From: Oscarella lobularis | Lineage: Eukaryota; Porifera; Homoscleromorpha; Homosclerophorida; Oscarellidae | NCBI RefSeq assembly: GCF_947507565.1 | Contig: NC_089176.1 | Coordinates: 1,488,001-1,552,000 of the forward strand | Reading direction: 5' to 3' | DNA: 64,000 nt | Notes under the pieces: model-generated | What the model was told of the DNA's origin: nothing | The model's input: only the letters and a program-made list of their open reading frames with translations | Databases searched by the model: none | Program-made: the position numbers and the translations under genes | Shown: positions 47,205-58,900 of the stretch, piece after piece | How the letters are laid out: each line of letters begins with the position of its first letter | Numbering within the stretch: position 1 is the stretch's first letter

Positions 47205-47586
47205 ACGTGGGGATGATTTTTTCTGGGGCTTAGATTTCTAACCTCGTCACCTGATTGTTTTTAGTGAACTTTATTTATTTTGTAGATTGTGACATCCTCA
47301 CGCGTATCAAAGGTTTTGTGGGTGGTAAGTCTCTTTTTGTAGCTTTTAGCGCGAGTCTGTAGGGTTTAATTCTCAAGCCTGCAGTGTTAAAGATATCAGC
47401 ACATTGGCATTTTTGCTCACAAATTTGGTGCAATGGCATTTTAGGCAGACTTCACAAATTTGTTTTTTTATCAAAGTTGAAGAATTGCAGTCAAGTCACA
47501 AGCTGTAAATTCTTTATACAGAGGCATCGAATGAAAAAAGTCAACAATTTGTATGTATTCTCAGCTCGCTGTGTCCCGGATATGAC
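47205..47586. other. Intergenic region
   Basis: About 380 bp between the amidase stop and the DPH7 start. AT-rich, with no supported gene or E-box. Confidence 0.5.
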
Positions 47587-48992
47587 ATGGCTACTTGCAG
47601 AACAAGAACACTCTTCGTCGTTGATACAGAATACACAGCCGATTCTGTTGAGTGGTGTTTGGTCGAGCCGCATTCCAATCTTTTGGCGTGTGCTACGTAT
47701 CAACTTCGACCGGAAAACGTCGATAGCGCAGCGAACATTCGTATAGGCCACGTCTCTCTGTACAGAGCCCAAGTGTCTGAATTGGACGCTCCTGAGCATC
47801 GATCTGTAACGATCTCTAGAATTCACCGCATCGATTCCTGTGGAATCCTCGACATGAAGTGGTGAATGACACGGCAGCAGAATTATTAGGCATTGAATGC
47901 TATTAGTGGCTTTTTAATTAAGGTGTCCTGTTACAGCCTTTGGGAAAATCTGCTTAGCCATTGCTTTCTCCGATGGTCGAATTGGAATTTATGACGTCAA
48001 AGATGGGGTTGATTTATGCAGCTGCATTCCGTTTAGGGTTTCTTGTTATATATTTTTGCAGGAGAATGACGTTCGTCTGGAATTGGTGTGTGATCATCGT
48101 ATATCTGATGGGTTGTGCTTGTCATTAGACTGGGCTACTGCCGATGAAAGGTCCATGCGCCGCTCTCCTTGATTGTTTTCTTTCATAGATCATATGCTTT
48201 AGGTTTTGTTTAGTTGTTAGTGATTCTCTGGGAAAAATTTCCGTTTTGCGCTTTGTCGATGGGGTTCTGGTGCCAGCTGATAGCTGGACAGGACATGGCT
48301 ACGAAGCGTGGATATCAGCTTATAGTCAAACGGACACAAATGTAATTTATACCGGTAAACAATACCCCATGTGCAACACGTCTTGGTTCACGTTACCTCG
48401 GAGCTCATTTTAGGTGGCGATGATTGCTCATTCAAATGCTGGGATATTCGGGACACGTCACGGCCACAGAAAATTTCTCAAGAGTACGTAACATGCAGTA
48501 ATTTTTTTTGACCAATTCTGTACTCTTAGACATCAAATGGGCGTCTGCAGTATAAGAAGCAGTGACAAAGGAGTTCACTGCGTGGCAACTGGAAGGCAAC
48601 TACTCTTCGTGTCTGGATAAAATGTATTATTCATGATCTCTTGCAGTTATGACGAAAGTGTGTTAGTTTGGGACGAACGGCACATGGCACGGCCCGTTGG
48701 TCGAGTCGAAGTGGGAGGCGGCGTGTGGAGACTAAAGTGGCATCCCAGGAAGGAAGGTCGTCTCCTTGCCGCCTGTATGCACAACGGGTTTCAGGTTATT
48801 GATTTCGCGCGTGATAGAGATGCTTCTTCGCTGCACGTTGTTGCTTCTTATAACGAGCATAAGTCGTTGGCTTATGGCGCTGATTGGAGTCAGGTGGATT
48901 GGACTGACTCCAGGGCGGAGGGGAGTGGGTTGGTAGCAACGTGCTCGTTTTACGACCATCAGCTTCATGTGTGGGCATTAGACTGTTTTTGA
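47587..48992 (+). CDS. DPH7: DPH7, diphthine methyl ester hydrolase (WD-repeat)
   Basis: Exons are 47587-47861, 47923 to about 48005, then about 48061-48150, 48204-48353, 48414-48479, 48531-48595 and 48647-48992. The protein is a WD-repeat propeller of about 345 residues. It matches DPH7 (WDR85), which demethylates diphthine methyl ester in the diphthamide pathway on elongation factor 2. Recognisable family segments are VDTEYTADSVEWC, LLACATYQL, GYEAWISAYS, YTGGDDCSFKCWDIRD, YDESVLVWDERHM, GGVWRLKWHPRK and the C-terminal ATCSFYDHQLHVW. The short version here ends cleanly after that motif. The intron at 48596-48646 is GC-AG (AAG|GCAACT), required to restore the ATGSYDE motif. The enzyme is cytosolic. 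Confidence 0.93.
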
Positions 48993-49168
48993 AGGGGCCA
49001 TATCATAGGTTTACGTCACTTTCTTATGATAAATGTTAATTATTAGAAATTCTTTATGGTACATCAGGTTGCCTGTGGCCGATTAGAAATTGCCTACAAC
49101 TGAAAATTCTTTTTTTCCAGCGGGTTACAGCGCAGTAGCATGCACGTGCAGCTGACGTTGAGAACAAT

Positions 49169-49174
49169 CACGTG
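49169..49174 (+). promoter_or_regulatory. CACGTG E-box before the IDS gene
   Basis: It lies 14 bp before ATG 49188; a second GCACGTGC site lies at 49142. Confidence 0.45.
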
Positions 49175-49187
49175 TGAAACTCAGAAG

Positions 49188-50675
49188 ATGGGAGTTGTTT
49201 TCCTCGCTTTCTTCGTTCTCGCTGCGTCAGCGATGTCGGTCGAGGCATCCAAAAATGTTCTCTACTTCGTCATCGACGATCTACGTCCAGGCTTGGGCGC
49301 CTACGATCAGCAGAACATCCTCACGCCGAACATCGATAAACTCGCCGAAGAATCGCTCGTTTTCGAGCGAGCCTACTGCCAGCAGGCCGTCTGCGGTCCT
49401 TCGCGCAATTCGTTCATGACGGGCCGCCGTCCCGACACGACGAAAGCGTGGAATTTCAAGGATCACTTTCGCGAGCCGAACATCGGTCTCAACTGGACTT
49501 CGATGCCTCAGTACTTCAAGAACCACGGCTATTTCACATCGGGAGCCGGAAAACTGTATCACCCGGGCCTTCCGCCGAACAACGATCCGCCATCTTGGTC
49601 AGATCTCGACAAATTTCCCTACGTTTTCCCGCCCGTTCGCGGATGCCCTAATCGAACCACGTGGTGTCCATTGCCGCGTAAAAATAACACGTTTTGTGAC
49701 GTCAATTCGACTGACGTCATTGTGGCGCGACTTCGCCACGCCGCCGAAGCGAAAATTCCATTCTTTCTCGGCCTGGGCATACACAAGCCCCACCTGCCTT
49801 GGCGCTATCCCAAAGATTTTCTCAACGCCTATCCGTCAGCTGATCAAATCGTCCCGGCGATTCATCGTCTAGTGCCGGAGGGAATGCCGCCCGTCGCCTT
49901 TCATCTGACACTGAATAAGAACGAGGACTTGGCAAAGTACGACTACAATATCACGCATCCCTTCCCCGTCGATCTCCAGCGCGAAATGCGACGGCAATAC
50001 TACGCGGCGACGTCCTACATGGATTCGCTCGTCGGTCGTCTGCTCGACGAGTTGGATCGATTGGGATTGAAGAACGACACGGTCGTCGCTTTTCATTCCG
50101 ATCACGGCTACCAGTTGGGCGAGCACAACGAATGGTGCAAGTCGACGAATTTCGAACTCGGTACGCGCGTGCCGCTCATTGTCCGCGCGCCGTGGATGAG
50201 CGAATCGACGGGACGGAGAACGTCGGCGCTCGTCGAACTCGTCGACGTCTATCCGACTCTCGTCGAATTGGCCGGTCTGCCGCCGGCGAGTGGGGAGAAT
50301 CTCGATGGCGTTTCTTTGGCTCCTTTGTTTAGGAATCCCAACGGGACGGTGAAAGATGTCGCGCTTTCGCAGTATCCGAGATGCAATCCCAATCCGGACG
50401 CGTTTCCCAATAAGTGTCTTAGTATCAATCGCACGCGGTTTGATTTTATGGGGTATAGCATGCGTACGGATCGGTATCGATATACAGAGTGGGTGCGATG
50501 GAATGGGACCGAGCTGAGACCGGAATGGTCGGAGAATATTGGAGTTGAGCTGTACGATCACCAGGGCGATACGGAGAATGACTTTGACGCCTACGAGAAC
50601 GTGAATATTGCTGAATCGCAGCCCGATCTTGTCAAGGAATTCAGTTCCAAATTGCACGAGCTTTTTAGTAAGTGA
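49188..50675 (+). CDS. IDS: Iduronate-2-sulfatase
   Basis: An intronless frame of 495 residues starts with a signal peptide (MGVVFLAFFVLAASAM). An in-frame ATG at 49140 would add 16 residues. The sulfatase core is complete: NVLYFVIDDLRPGLG (metal-binding DD), the CGPSR motif whose Cys becomes formylglycine, GKLYHPG, HKPHLPW, HSDHGYQLGEHNEW with metal ligands, and CKSTNFELGTRVPLI. The enzyme removes 2-O-sulfate from iduronate in dermatan and heparan sulfate within lysosomes. Several NxT/S sites fit a glycosylated lysosomal protein. Length is near the vertebrate 550 residues. The absence of introns is unusual next to its neighbours. Confidence 0.95.
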   Translation: MGVVFLAFFVLAASAMSVEASKNVLYFVIDDLRPGLGAYDQQNILTPNIDKLAEESLVFERAYCQQAVCGPSRNSFMTGRRPDTTKAWNFKDHFREPNIGLNWTSMPQYFKNHGYFTSGAGKLYHPGLPPNNDPPSWSDLDKFPYVFPPVRGCPNRTTWCPLPRKNNTFCDVNSTDVIVARLRHAAEAKIPFFLGLGIHKPHLPWRYPKDFLNAYPSADQIVPAIHRLVPEGMPPVAFHLTLNKNEDLAKYDYNITHPFPVDLQREMRRQYYAATSYMDSLVGRLLDELDRLGLKNDTVVAFHSDHGYQLGEHNEWCKSTNFELGTRVPLIVRAPWMSESTGRRTSALVELVDVYPTLVELAGLPPASGENLDGVSLAPLFRNPNGTVKDVALSQYPRCNPNPDAFPNKCLSINRTRFDFMGYSMRTDRYRYTEWVRWNGTELRPEWSENIGVELYDHQGDTENDFDAYENVNIAESQPDLVKEFSSKLHELFSK

Positions 50676-51064
50676 CTTCTTACCAGCTCGAGTTCTGGAA
50701 TGTCTGCTGTAGTCTGTATCACGTGCATATGCAAATTGAGATTCGTTCTCCTGTTGTTAGGTTCAACGACAAGTCAGAAAAGGAGTCGGCGTGGATGACG
50801 CTAACGTGGTTTGTTTCGTAGCGGCATCAGAACGGGTTTTGCGGCTTCAGATTCCTTAGCAGAACGGTGGCGCGCTCCTTGTATGTACCGTACGTACATC
50901 AATTAAAAGATATTTTAACTAATTAATTTATTTATTAAGTGAGCGAATTTTCCGTTTCCGGAAATTTACTTTGAATTGGTTTCAAGAAACCATGTCAAAA
51001 GTTCAAAATGATGCAATAGGAAACGTGACTGCTAATATCGTTATGCATTTTATAAGGTCTTCCG
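50676..51064. other. Convergent 3' flanks of IDS and SAAL1
   Basis: About 390 bp, AT-rich, with no gene seen. The two genes end towards each other here. Confidence 0.5.
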
Positions 51065-52472
51065 TCAGTTTTGTTTTTTCTCAAGGAGAAGCTGCACTGT
51101 TTCCGTTATTGAATCTTTGAATTTTGGCTTGACGAATTTTGCTATCATTCTCAGGGATTCTATTAGGTGAGAATTAATTTTTTCCCTCTTCACTAATGGA
51201 AAGGAGAGCAGGACTTGAAGAAGAGATGACGCAGCTGATAAGTCGGCTTCAATCTCTTCAATCTCGATTTGTGACGACACGCTTGTCACATAGTCCGATA
51301 CAATAGGCAAAACTAAGCTCGACGAGTCAGCTATAGAAACCATTGAACAGTGACGCATAAACTTGAAAGTTAGTAGTATTTATTACTTATCGCCTTCACG
51401 CTAGTTTCTGTTGTTGTTAAAAAGTGTAGCATTGTGACAAAAATCCCAGCACGCGAATGGTCAGATTCCCTACTGAAAAGGTTTTCACAAAACTCGTGTC
51501 GCATGTCTAGGCAAGGGATACCTGACTTGTGTGAGGGCTTCGCACATGGCTCTGATACATTGCTCGTGATTAGCCATGCTATCCACGAGAGAGTCGTCCA
51601 TGTCGAAGCCGTCATTTATTAGGTTGCCACAAGCAACCAAGAGTTCAACTAACAATTGATGTTCTGCACTTTACATTGTAATCAATATACATACCATTTA
51701 ACGAACTCTCCAATATGAAGAGCAAATGATCCTGATTTTGACGATTTTGTAGCTCGCTTAGCCAACGCGAACCAACTTCTTTATCGTACAAACACGTACG
51801 AAACAATCTATAATGAGTGTTGCTGAAAAATTAGCCAAACTTAATTAAATAAACGTTATGACCTAATTGCTTCAAGTAGAGTAGGCGGATCGCCACAACC
51901 CAAAATCGATGTCAATTTAGAACTAGTTATAAATTAAGTTGACGATGAACTGTAATGACGTAAAACTGCGTGTCTTTTGCTACCTACATTTCTAATGATA
52001 TTTCTTTGCACGCCGAAGGAATACAAGCCATATTGCCTAGTATTCCCACGCAAATTTCCTACATGGGCGTAATAAGACTGATATTTTTTTCATTCGTTCT
52101 CTTGCGCGTCATTGAATACCTTTAGACGCGGCTTCGATGTAGTGTCTATAACTTTCATAGTCACTTCGATGGCGTCGAACTGGAGCAGAAACTCTACGAC
52201 GTCCTGTACAGCGGTAATTTTCAAGAAAACAGATTCGTCTTCGTAGTTCTCACTTTATCTGTAGCCGAATCCCACAGCTGGCATAAAGAATCTTCGAGAT
52301 CGGCTTCGAGGTCCGAAGAATCGGCCTCTTCTCGAGCCAGACGCATCAATACGCGCAAAATCCAGCGCTTAGAGTAGACCGTATCGCCAATTGCTTCCTT
52401 TTCTGCAGTTTCTTCTCTTGTTTCGTGTGCTGGCGGCGACGGATTTCGAAATTTTTCTTCCTCAGCGGCCAT
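51065..52472 (-). CDS. SAAL1: SAAL1-like armadillo-type protein
   Basis: Exons on the minus strand begin 52472-52254, 52203-52120 and 52058-51989, then continue to the stop at 51065. The start MAAEEEKFRNPSPP and the segment IGDTVYSKRWILRVLMRL match the N-terminus of SAAL1 (serum amyloid A-like 1). Later matches are DVVEFLLQFDAIEV, EICVGILGNMACIPS, DPPTLLEAIR, HEQC and LTTTETSVKAI. The fold is a run of alpha-helical repeats. The protein's molecular role is poorly known; in vertebrates it is linked to fibroblast proliferation. It is convergent with IDS. Internal exon limits between 51900 and 51360 were followed only by similarity. Confidence 0.88.
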
Positions 52473-52998
52473 AGCATACGGGGTTTCGACAGACAAAAAT
52501 GGGTCTGTTTCAGCACGGATTCTAGAGTAAACAGTGGCTTCTGTGGTTGGTTTTCTTGCGCAGTTTGCGAGTGGGATGCTCGTCTGTTCAAGCACGGTTC
52601 AAGCGCTACAGTAAAGCAGATTTTATCGTTCGATTTTGAGGCTAAGAGCTTTGCTGTTTAGACAAAGTCGCATTTATGTAACGCTTGTGGCGAAACTTTC
52701 GCTTGTGTACCCTCCTGAATCGCAGTCAGTAGGGTAGGATACATTTGGCCTCCTTCCATAATTTGCAGAATAAGAATTTTAGTTTTTTTCGCGGATTTTA
52801 CTGACGACGAAACCCACTACAGTACCACTTGTACCACTGAAATTATTTTGTCGAGCGGGCGAAGTTCATGACCACGCCTGCTCATGCATACCGCGGGCGG
52901 AGCCTGGTACCTCCTCCTCACGTGTTGATACTCACGTGAAATCTTCTTGCGCTGGCAAGTGTGGTGCAGAAGTGTGGTGCAATCTGCAAGTTTGAGCC
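52473..52998. other. Divergent promoter region of SAAL1 and the giant membrane protein gene
   Basis: About 525 bp with no gene. Two CACGTG E-boxes (52919-52924 and 52933-52938) lie 60-80 bp before the ATG at 52999. Confidence 0.5.
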
Positions 52999-55900
52999 AT
53001 GTTGGGACGCAACGTAATCACTTTGCTAGCTCTGATAGGTACGACAAGGTGATTTGAAAGGGGTGTGGGTGGGGTCGGGTGATATAGTTGTTTACCAACT
53101 TTAGCGGCTTGCACTCATTTACGTTGGGCCAGTGCAGCGACGCCGCCAAAGGCTTGTCTGTCGAGCGAATTTATTTGCACAACGAGCGGCACGTGCCTTG
53201 CCAGCTCTAAACGTTGCAACGGCGTCGTCGATTGCAACGACGGATCAGACGAAAATTGCTGTAAGTTTTTGTATTTAATCGAACGCGAAAGCGAGCGTTT
53301 AGGAATGAGCGATTTTTTTAGTTAGTTGTTTATGCTAGGAGTCCCCGCAACTTTTAATTTCATTAATATCCAACCTCGCTCATTGGCTTATAACGGTCAT
53401 CGAGTTAGATCTATACACGTGCTTCGATTTTTCTGAGCGACTCGTTCTCCTTCTTTTTAGGCAATCAAAACAGCAACTCGGGCAAAAAGTTTGTCCTGGG
53501 ATTTATTCCGAATTTGTACCACTCTTCAAATCTCGTCTTTTTTCTGACGTCCGACAAATCTCTAAACTATTCTGTCAGCTGTCCGGGTCAAAATTGGCAA
53601 AAAACAGGTTCACTGAAAGCAAACACGCTAGTCAGCGTAGTTCCTCCTCGTTCCTACGCAATGCGACTTGGATTGAATGGCAATAACGGCTTTCTCATCA
53701 CATCTACTGAAGACATGGTCGTGTACGGCCTGAATCAAGCTCCGTATATCACCGATGCTTTTCTCGCCCTTCCTACGTACATCCAGCGATATGAATACGT
53801 CGTCTCGTCGTACAAAACGCGGAGTAGTAGTCCGAGCGTTTTCGGAGTGGTTGCTATCGAAGACACAACAACGGTGACCGTTTTGGCTCCATTTACCTTG
53901 AATGACGGCTCCAAGTCATACGCATCTAACAAGAACCACTCCTTTGTTCTCAATAGCATCAAAACGGCTCTTTTCAAAGCGGACGACGTGACGGGAACTC
54001 GAGTCTTCTCAGACAAAATAGTCTCCGTCTTTGCCGGACACGAATGCGCCAACGTTCCTTCCAATATCGGCGCGTGCGATCATCTCGTCCAGCAGATTCC
54101 GCCCGTCGCCACGTTGGGTCGTCGCTACGCTACGGCGCCGCTGGCGACGCGAACCGCCGGCGACATCTTTCGTGTCGTCGCCGCTCACGACGGCACCGAC
54201 GTCACCGTCGACGGCAAGGTCATCAAGTCGGGTTTGTCGGCGGGAACGTATCACGAGTTCAAGGGATCGTCGTCGTCCTATTTGTCGGTCGAGACGTCGA
54301 AGCCGGCGATGTTCGTGCAGTACGCGCAGGGAAGTCAGGCCGATCGCGTTGTCGCCGATCCGTTTATGCTTATCATGCCGCCGATTGAGCAATTTCGCGA
54401 TCGTTACACCGTCAGCACGCCGGCCGCTAAGCCCGTCGCTTTTAATAATTTCGTTGGGCTTATTGTTCCCGAGGGACAAGAGCAAGGCATTCGTCTCGAC
54501 GATCAACCGTTGCCTAAAGCGACGGTGTGGAACGATATTACCGGTCAGAAACTCAAGGGGGCGACGTTGAAAATTGCGATAGGGACTCACACGATTCATC
54601 ACATTTTGCCTGTCGTCAAGTTCGGCCTTATCGTCTACGGATTTGCGAATTACGATTCGTACGGTTATCCAGGCGGACTTCAGCTTCAAGCTGATTGCTC
54701 AGTAAAGCCCAAATCATCAGGTGTCCGCTAAGAGATTACTGTGTACTACTGTCATGTAAGGAATATTTCTTATTTAGATGTTAACGAATGCGCCACGAAC
54801 AATGGACGCGGTCCTTGCGATCACTATTGCAACAATACGTACGGATCCTTTCAATGTTCTTGCAAAGACGGCTTCGTCCTCGAACCCGATCTCCGCACGT
54901 GCGGCAAGTCGCTCATCTCGTGTTCGTGCGCCAACAACGGTATCTGTCGCAAGGGTGGTTTCTGCGAGTGCCGTCTCGGCTGGGGCGGCGTCAACTGCAC
55001 CGAGCCCCGATGCAATCTCGTGAACAACTGCAGCGGACGAGGTAAATGCGTCGCTCCGAATAAGTGCGATTGCGCGCCCGGTTGGTCCGGTTTCGGTTGC
55101 GCTGTCGACACGTGCCCCCAGTATCAGTCGTGCTCGGCGTGCGTCTGCAACGAGCACTGCGGCTGGTGCGACACGACGCGTCGTTGCGTTCGAGGCGACG
55201 GCGATGGACCGAGCGACGCGTTGATGTCGTGTCCTGCGTGGTTTCCTCACGCGTGCGTCGCCGTCACGAGCGGACAGGGTGACCTTCCAGTATTGAGCCA
55301 ATTCTCGGTTCACGTCAAGGTCATCAACTGCGACGCTTCGTGCGGACTGTCGTCGGTTCTATTTCGCGGGAATTCTGTTCGCGTCTACGGCACGAAGGCT
55401 TGGTGCAGTCGTCGTAAGCGAGCGTGCGTCGAATACTATAATTGTTATCAGAAGTCTCAGTCAATTCGGTGTCCGGTGAATAATCAACGTGCCGTTGCTT
55501 GCAGAGTGTTTACGGATCAACGCTGCGCAGCCGGTCGACCGCCGATTTCTCTACCGGCTCTACCGCCTGCGACTCCAACACCCATGATTCCCACAACACT
55601 GTCGCCTCCCGTTATCGGTGGAGGCGGCGGCGGCATTCCCGGAGCAGTTATATGTAAGAATGCTATAAATTTGAATTCTCGAGTTATTCATTGATAGTCA
55701 GCGTGCTGGTTTTTCCGCACGATAATAGCCTAAATTTGTATACGTACTGTAGAAGGTATTTAAATTATCAGACGAATTTACTATATATTTTACTTGGTAG
55801 CCAGACTAGACAAATGCTTACTGATATTATTTTTACATAGCCGTTCTAACTCCGCTGAACCTTCACTTTCACATCTATTGCGCAACGGGCGAAAAAATGT

Positions 55901-58900
55901 CGAATTGGGACGGGTACGGATGCTGGTGCGATCAATCGTCCTACGACGTTGATCTGTCTCCACGTCTGCCAGTCGACGATACGGACAAATGCTGCTTCAG
56001 TCACAAGGTGTGCTACGACAAAGCGCCGGACAACTGCGATTGTCATTCAACTTCTTATGGAGTCTACTCGCCAACATGCGCCAATTGGAAACTTCAGAAC
56101 GGCTACTGCGACGAGGTGTTCAAGCTCAATCGCTCGGACACGTGCCGCAAACACTGCTGCGAGTGCGACTATCAAGCTTCGCAATGCCTGCGACGGAATC
56201 GAGCAACGAAAAGAGACGATCTCTGGCGCAGGTGGGTGAGCACAGACAAAGGACAGTGTACGAAGACTTGCGGAAGCGAACCAGGCTGCTCTTGTGACAG
56301 AGGTACGAATAGTTGTGTTCTGCTTGTGGACTTATAATGACAAATATGCTCATCGTTCTTAGACTGCTCGGGTCACGGAGTGATGACGGGGGCTGGTCGA
56401 GACTCGTTCTGTTTGTGCTTTCCCGGCTGGGCAGGAAAGTGCTGCGACCAGGCGGACTGCTCGTGCCGACACAGTAATGGTTTGGAGTGCTCGGGTAATG
56501 GCCTGTGCAAGGCGGCAGTTGGCGATGGAAATCCATCGTGCAGTTGCAAAAGAGGTTGGACGGGTGCGTGCTGTGAGAGACGAAATCCGATACGTTGCTG
56601 GGGCGATCCTCACTGCTCGACCGCCGATGGTAGGTGCATGTTATTGTCGGGATTTTCATCTGAGACTTATATTTCTGAAGGCCGATCATTTGACTACATG
56701 GGAATTGGAGAGTTTTGGGCCTGCCGTAGCAAAAAGAATGACTTTGGAGCTCAGTTTCGCCTATTCGGGTATAGATCCGTATCACTAACTGGAGGCGTAG
56801 CACTGAAAACTGGCGACTTCTCGACGAGCGTGCTCACAATTGGCACCAAAAACAGCGGCGACACTCTACCGAGAATACACTGTAAAAACAGAACTCACTT
56901 GAACGCGATTTTGGCGTTAGCTCAGCACCGAACGGATATAACCCTCAAAGTGTTTCGAAAGGCTGGGCCGTTTGTGTTACGCTAACACCAAATTTGGTTC
57001 AGTGTAGCGCAAATGAATGCATGCATGATCAAAGTTGGGGCGGGATGTTCTGCAAATACAGTACTTGAAAGGACGGTTTGCGTTTTCCCTTAGTATCATA
57101 ATTGAGTTTCAACTAAACGCTTTCTCCGTGAACGGTAAAGACAGTCAAATAATTTTTGCCCTTTTCTGACGAGTTCCGATTGAACACCAAGAGAATATCG
57201 CATCCGTTGAGTTGGTAGGCGCGGCTTTACTATTCGGTGACAATGCACGAAAAATTTGCTTGGCTAGAAGGTAGTTACTAAAATATTTGGCTTATGAGCT
57301 TGCGCAGATTGGCACTGAACCTCGTGCAAAGGTGTGACATAGTTCGCCATCGGAGCTCCTTACAACTGTAAGATATACTGCGTGCATGCTCTCCGAACGG
57401 CGATACTTGGTAGCTTTTTGATATATCTACCGTCCAAGTTTCTTTTCTAATCGTTCTACGCGTCCCGAGTTACATGATTAGGCGAAAGTAGCGTTTACAG
57501 CGCTCATGTCACTAATACGCGTGCCTAATGGTCTGTAAGAGCGTCCGATCTAACCCGTTTGCCTGGCTGTGACGTGGCGGATCGCTCCAGCGGACCAAAA
57601 AAGGTTTTCTTACACCTTAGTTCACGCATGCCGCATGCTAATTCGGCTTCTGGAGCCTCCGATCTAACCCGTCTGATGGCTGTGACGTGGCGGATCGCTC
57701 CAGAGGGCCAAAGAAACACTTGCTGTTTTGTGTGGGCATACCCCATGCTAGTTAGGCTACTGGAGCATCCGATCTAACCCGTCTGCTTGGCTGTGACGTG
57801 GCGGATCGCTCCAGAGCGCCAAAGAAACACCTGCTGTTTTTTTGTGGTCATACAGCATGTTAGTTAGGCTGCTGGAGGTTCCGATTAAACCCGTCTGCCT
57901 AGCTGTGACGTGGCGGATCGCTCCAGCGAACAGAAAAAATTAACTTACGCATACCCATGCTAGTTAGGCTTCTGGAGCATCCGATCTAACCCGTCTGCTT
58001 GGCTGTGACGTGGCGGATCGCTCCAGAGCGCCAAAGAAACACCTGCTGTTTTTTTGTGGTCATACAGCATGTTAGTTAGGCTGCTGGAGCTTCCGATTAA
58101 ACCCGTCTGCCTAGCTGTGACGTGGCGGATCGCTCCAGCGAACAGAAAAATTAACTTACGCATACCCATGCTAGTTAGGCTTCTGGAGCATCCGATCTGG
58201 AGCATCCGATCTAACCCGTCTGCTTGGCTGTGACGTGGCGGATCGCTCCAGAGGGCCAAGGAACACCTGCTGTTTTTTGTGGTCATACAGCATGTTAGTT
58301 AGGCTGCTGGAGCTTCCGATTAAACCCGTCTGCCTAGCTGTGACGTGGCGGATCGCTCCAGCGAACAGAAAAAATTAACTTACGCATACCCATGCTAGTT
58401 AGGCTTCTGGAGCATCTGATCTAACCCGTCTGCTTGGCTGTGACGTGGCGGATCGCTCCAGAGGCCAAAGAAACTCCTGCTGTTTTTTGTGGTCATAGAG
58501 CATGTTAGTTAGGCTGCTGGAGCCTCCGATCTAACCCGTCTGCTTGGCTGTGACGCGGCGGATTGCTTTAGCGGACCGTAAACGTTCCTCTTCCGGTTTA
58601 GTTTACGCATACTGCATTCTGACTGCTGCTGACGCCTCTGACTAGTAAACTGAAAATTTTTTATTGTTTAATTGCGCATGCCGCATTCTAGTTAGGCTGC
58701 TGGAGCTTCCGATTAAACCAGTTTGCCTAGCTTAGACGCGGCGAATTTCTTCAATGAGCTGTTAGCATGCAATGATTGTTTAGGCACACCGCGTTCACCC
58801 TGTATATAGGCTGCTAGAGCAACCGATTTAATTAACTCGTCTGTCGTTTGGCTGCAAAGTGGTGGAGTTTAGAATAAATGCACTACTGTACTTGGCAAAA

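Noticed and set aside
49869-50657. Long antisense open frame opposite IDS
   Set aside because: It is the shadow of the GC-rich IDS coding strand, has no start context and resembles no protein family.
54009-54689. Arg-rich open frames on both strands within the IgGFc-binding exon
   Set aside because: They arise from the skewed codon use of the real exon; composition is Arg/Ser-rich without domain features.
57530-58580. Regular repeats that could be read as a CRISPR array
   Set aside because: The repeats are long with long, related arms instead of unique spacers, and they lie in an intron of a eukaryotic gene with no cas genes.
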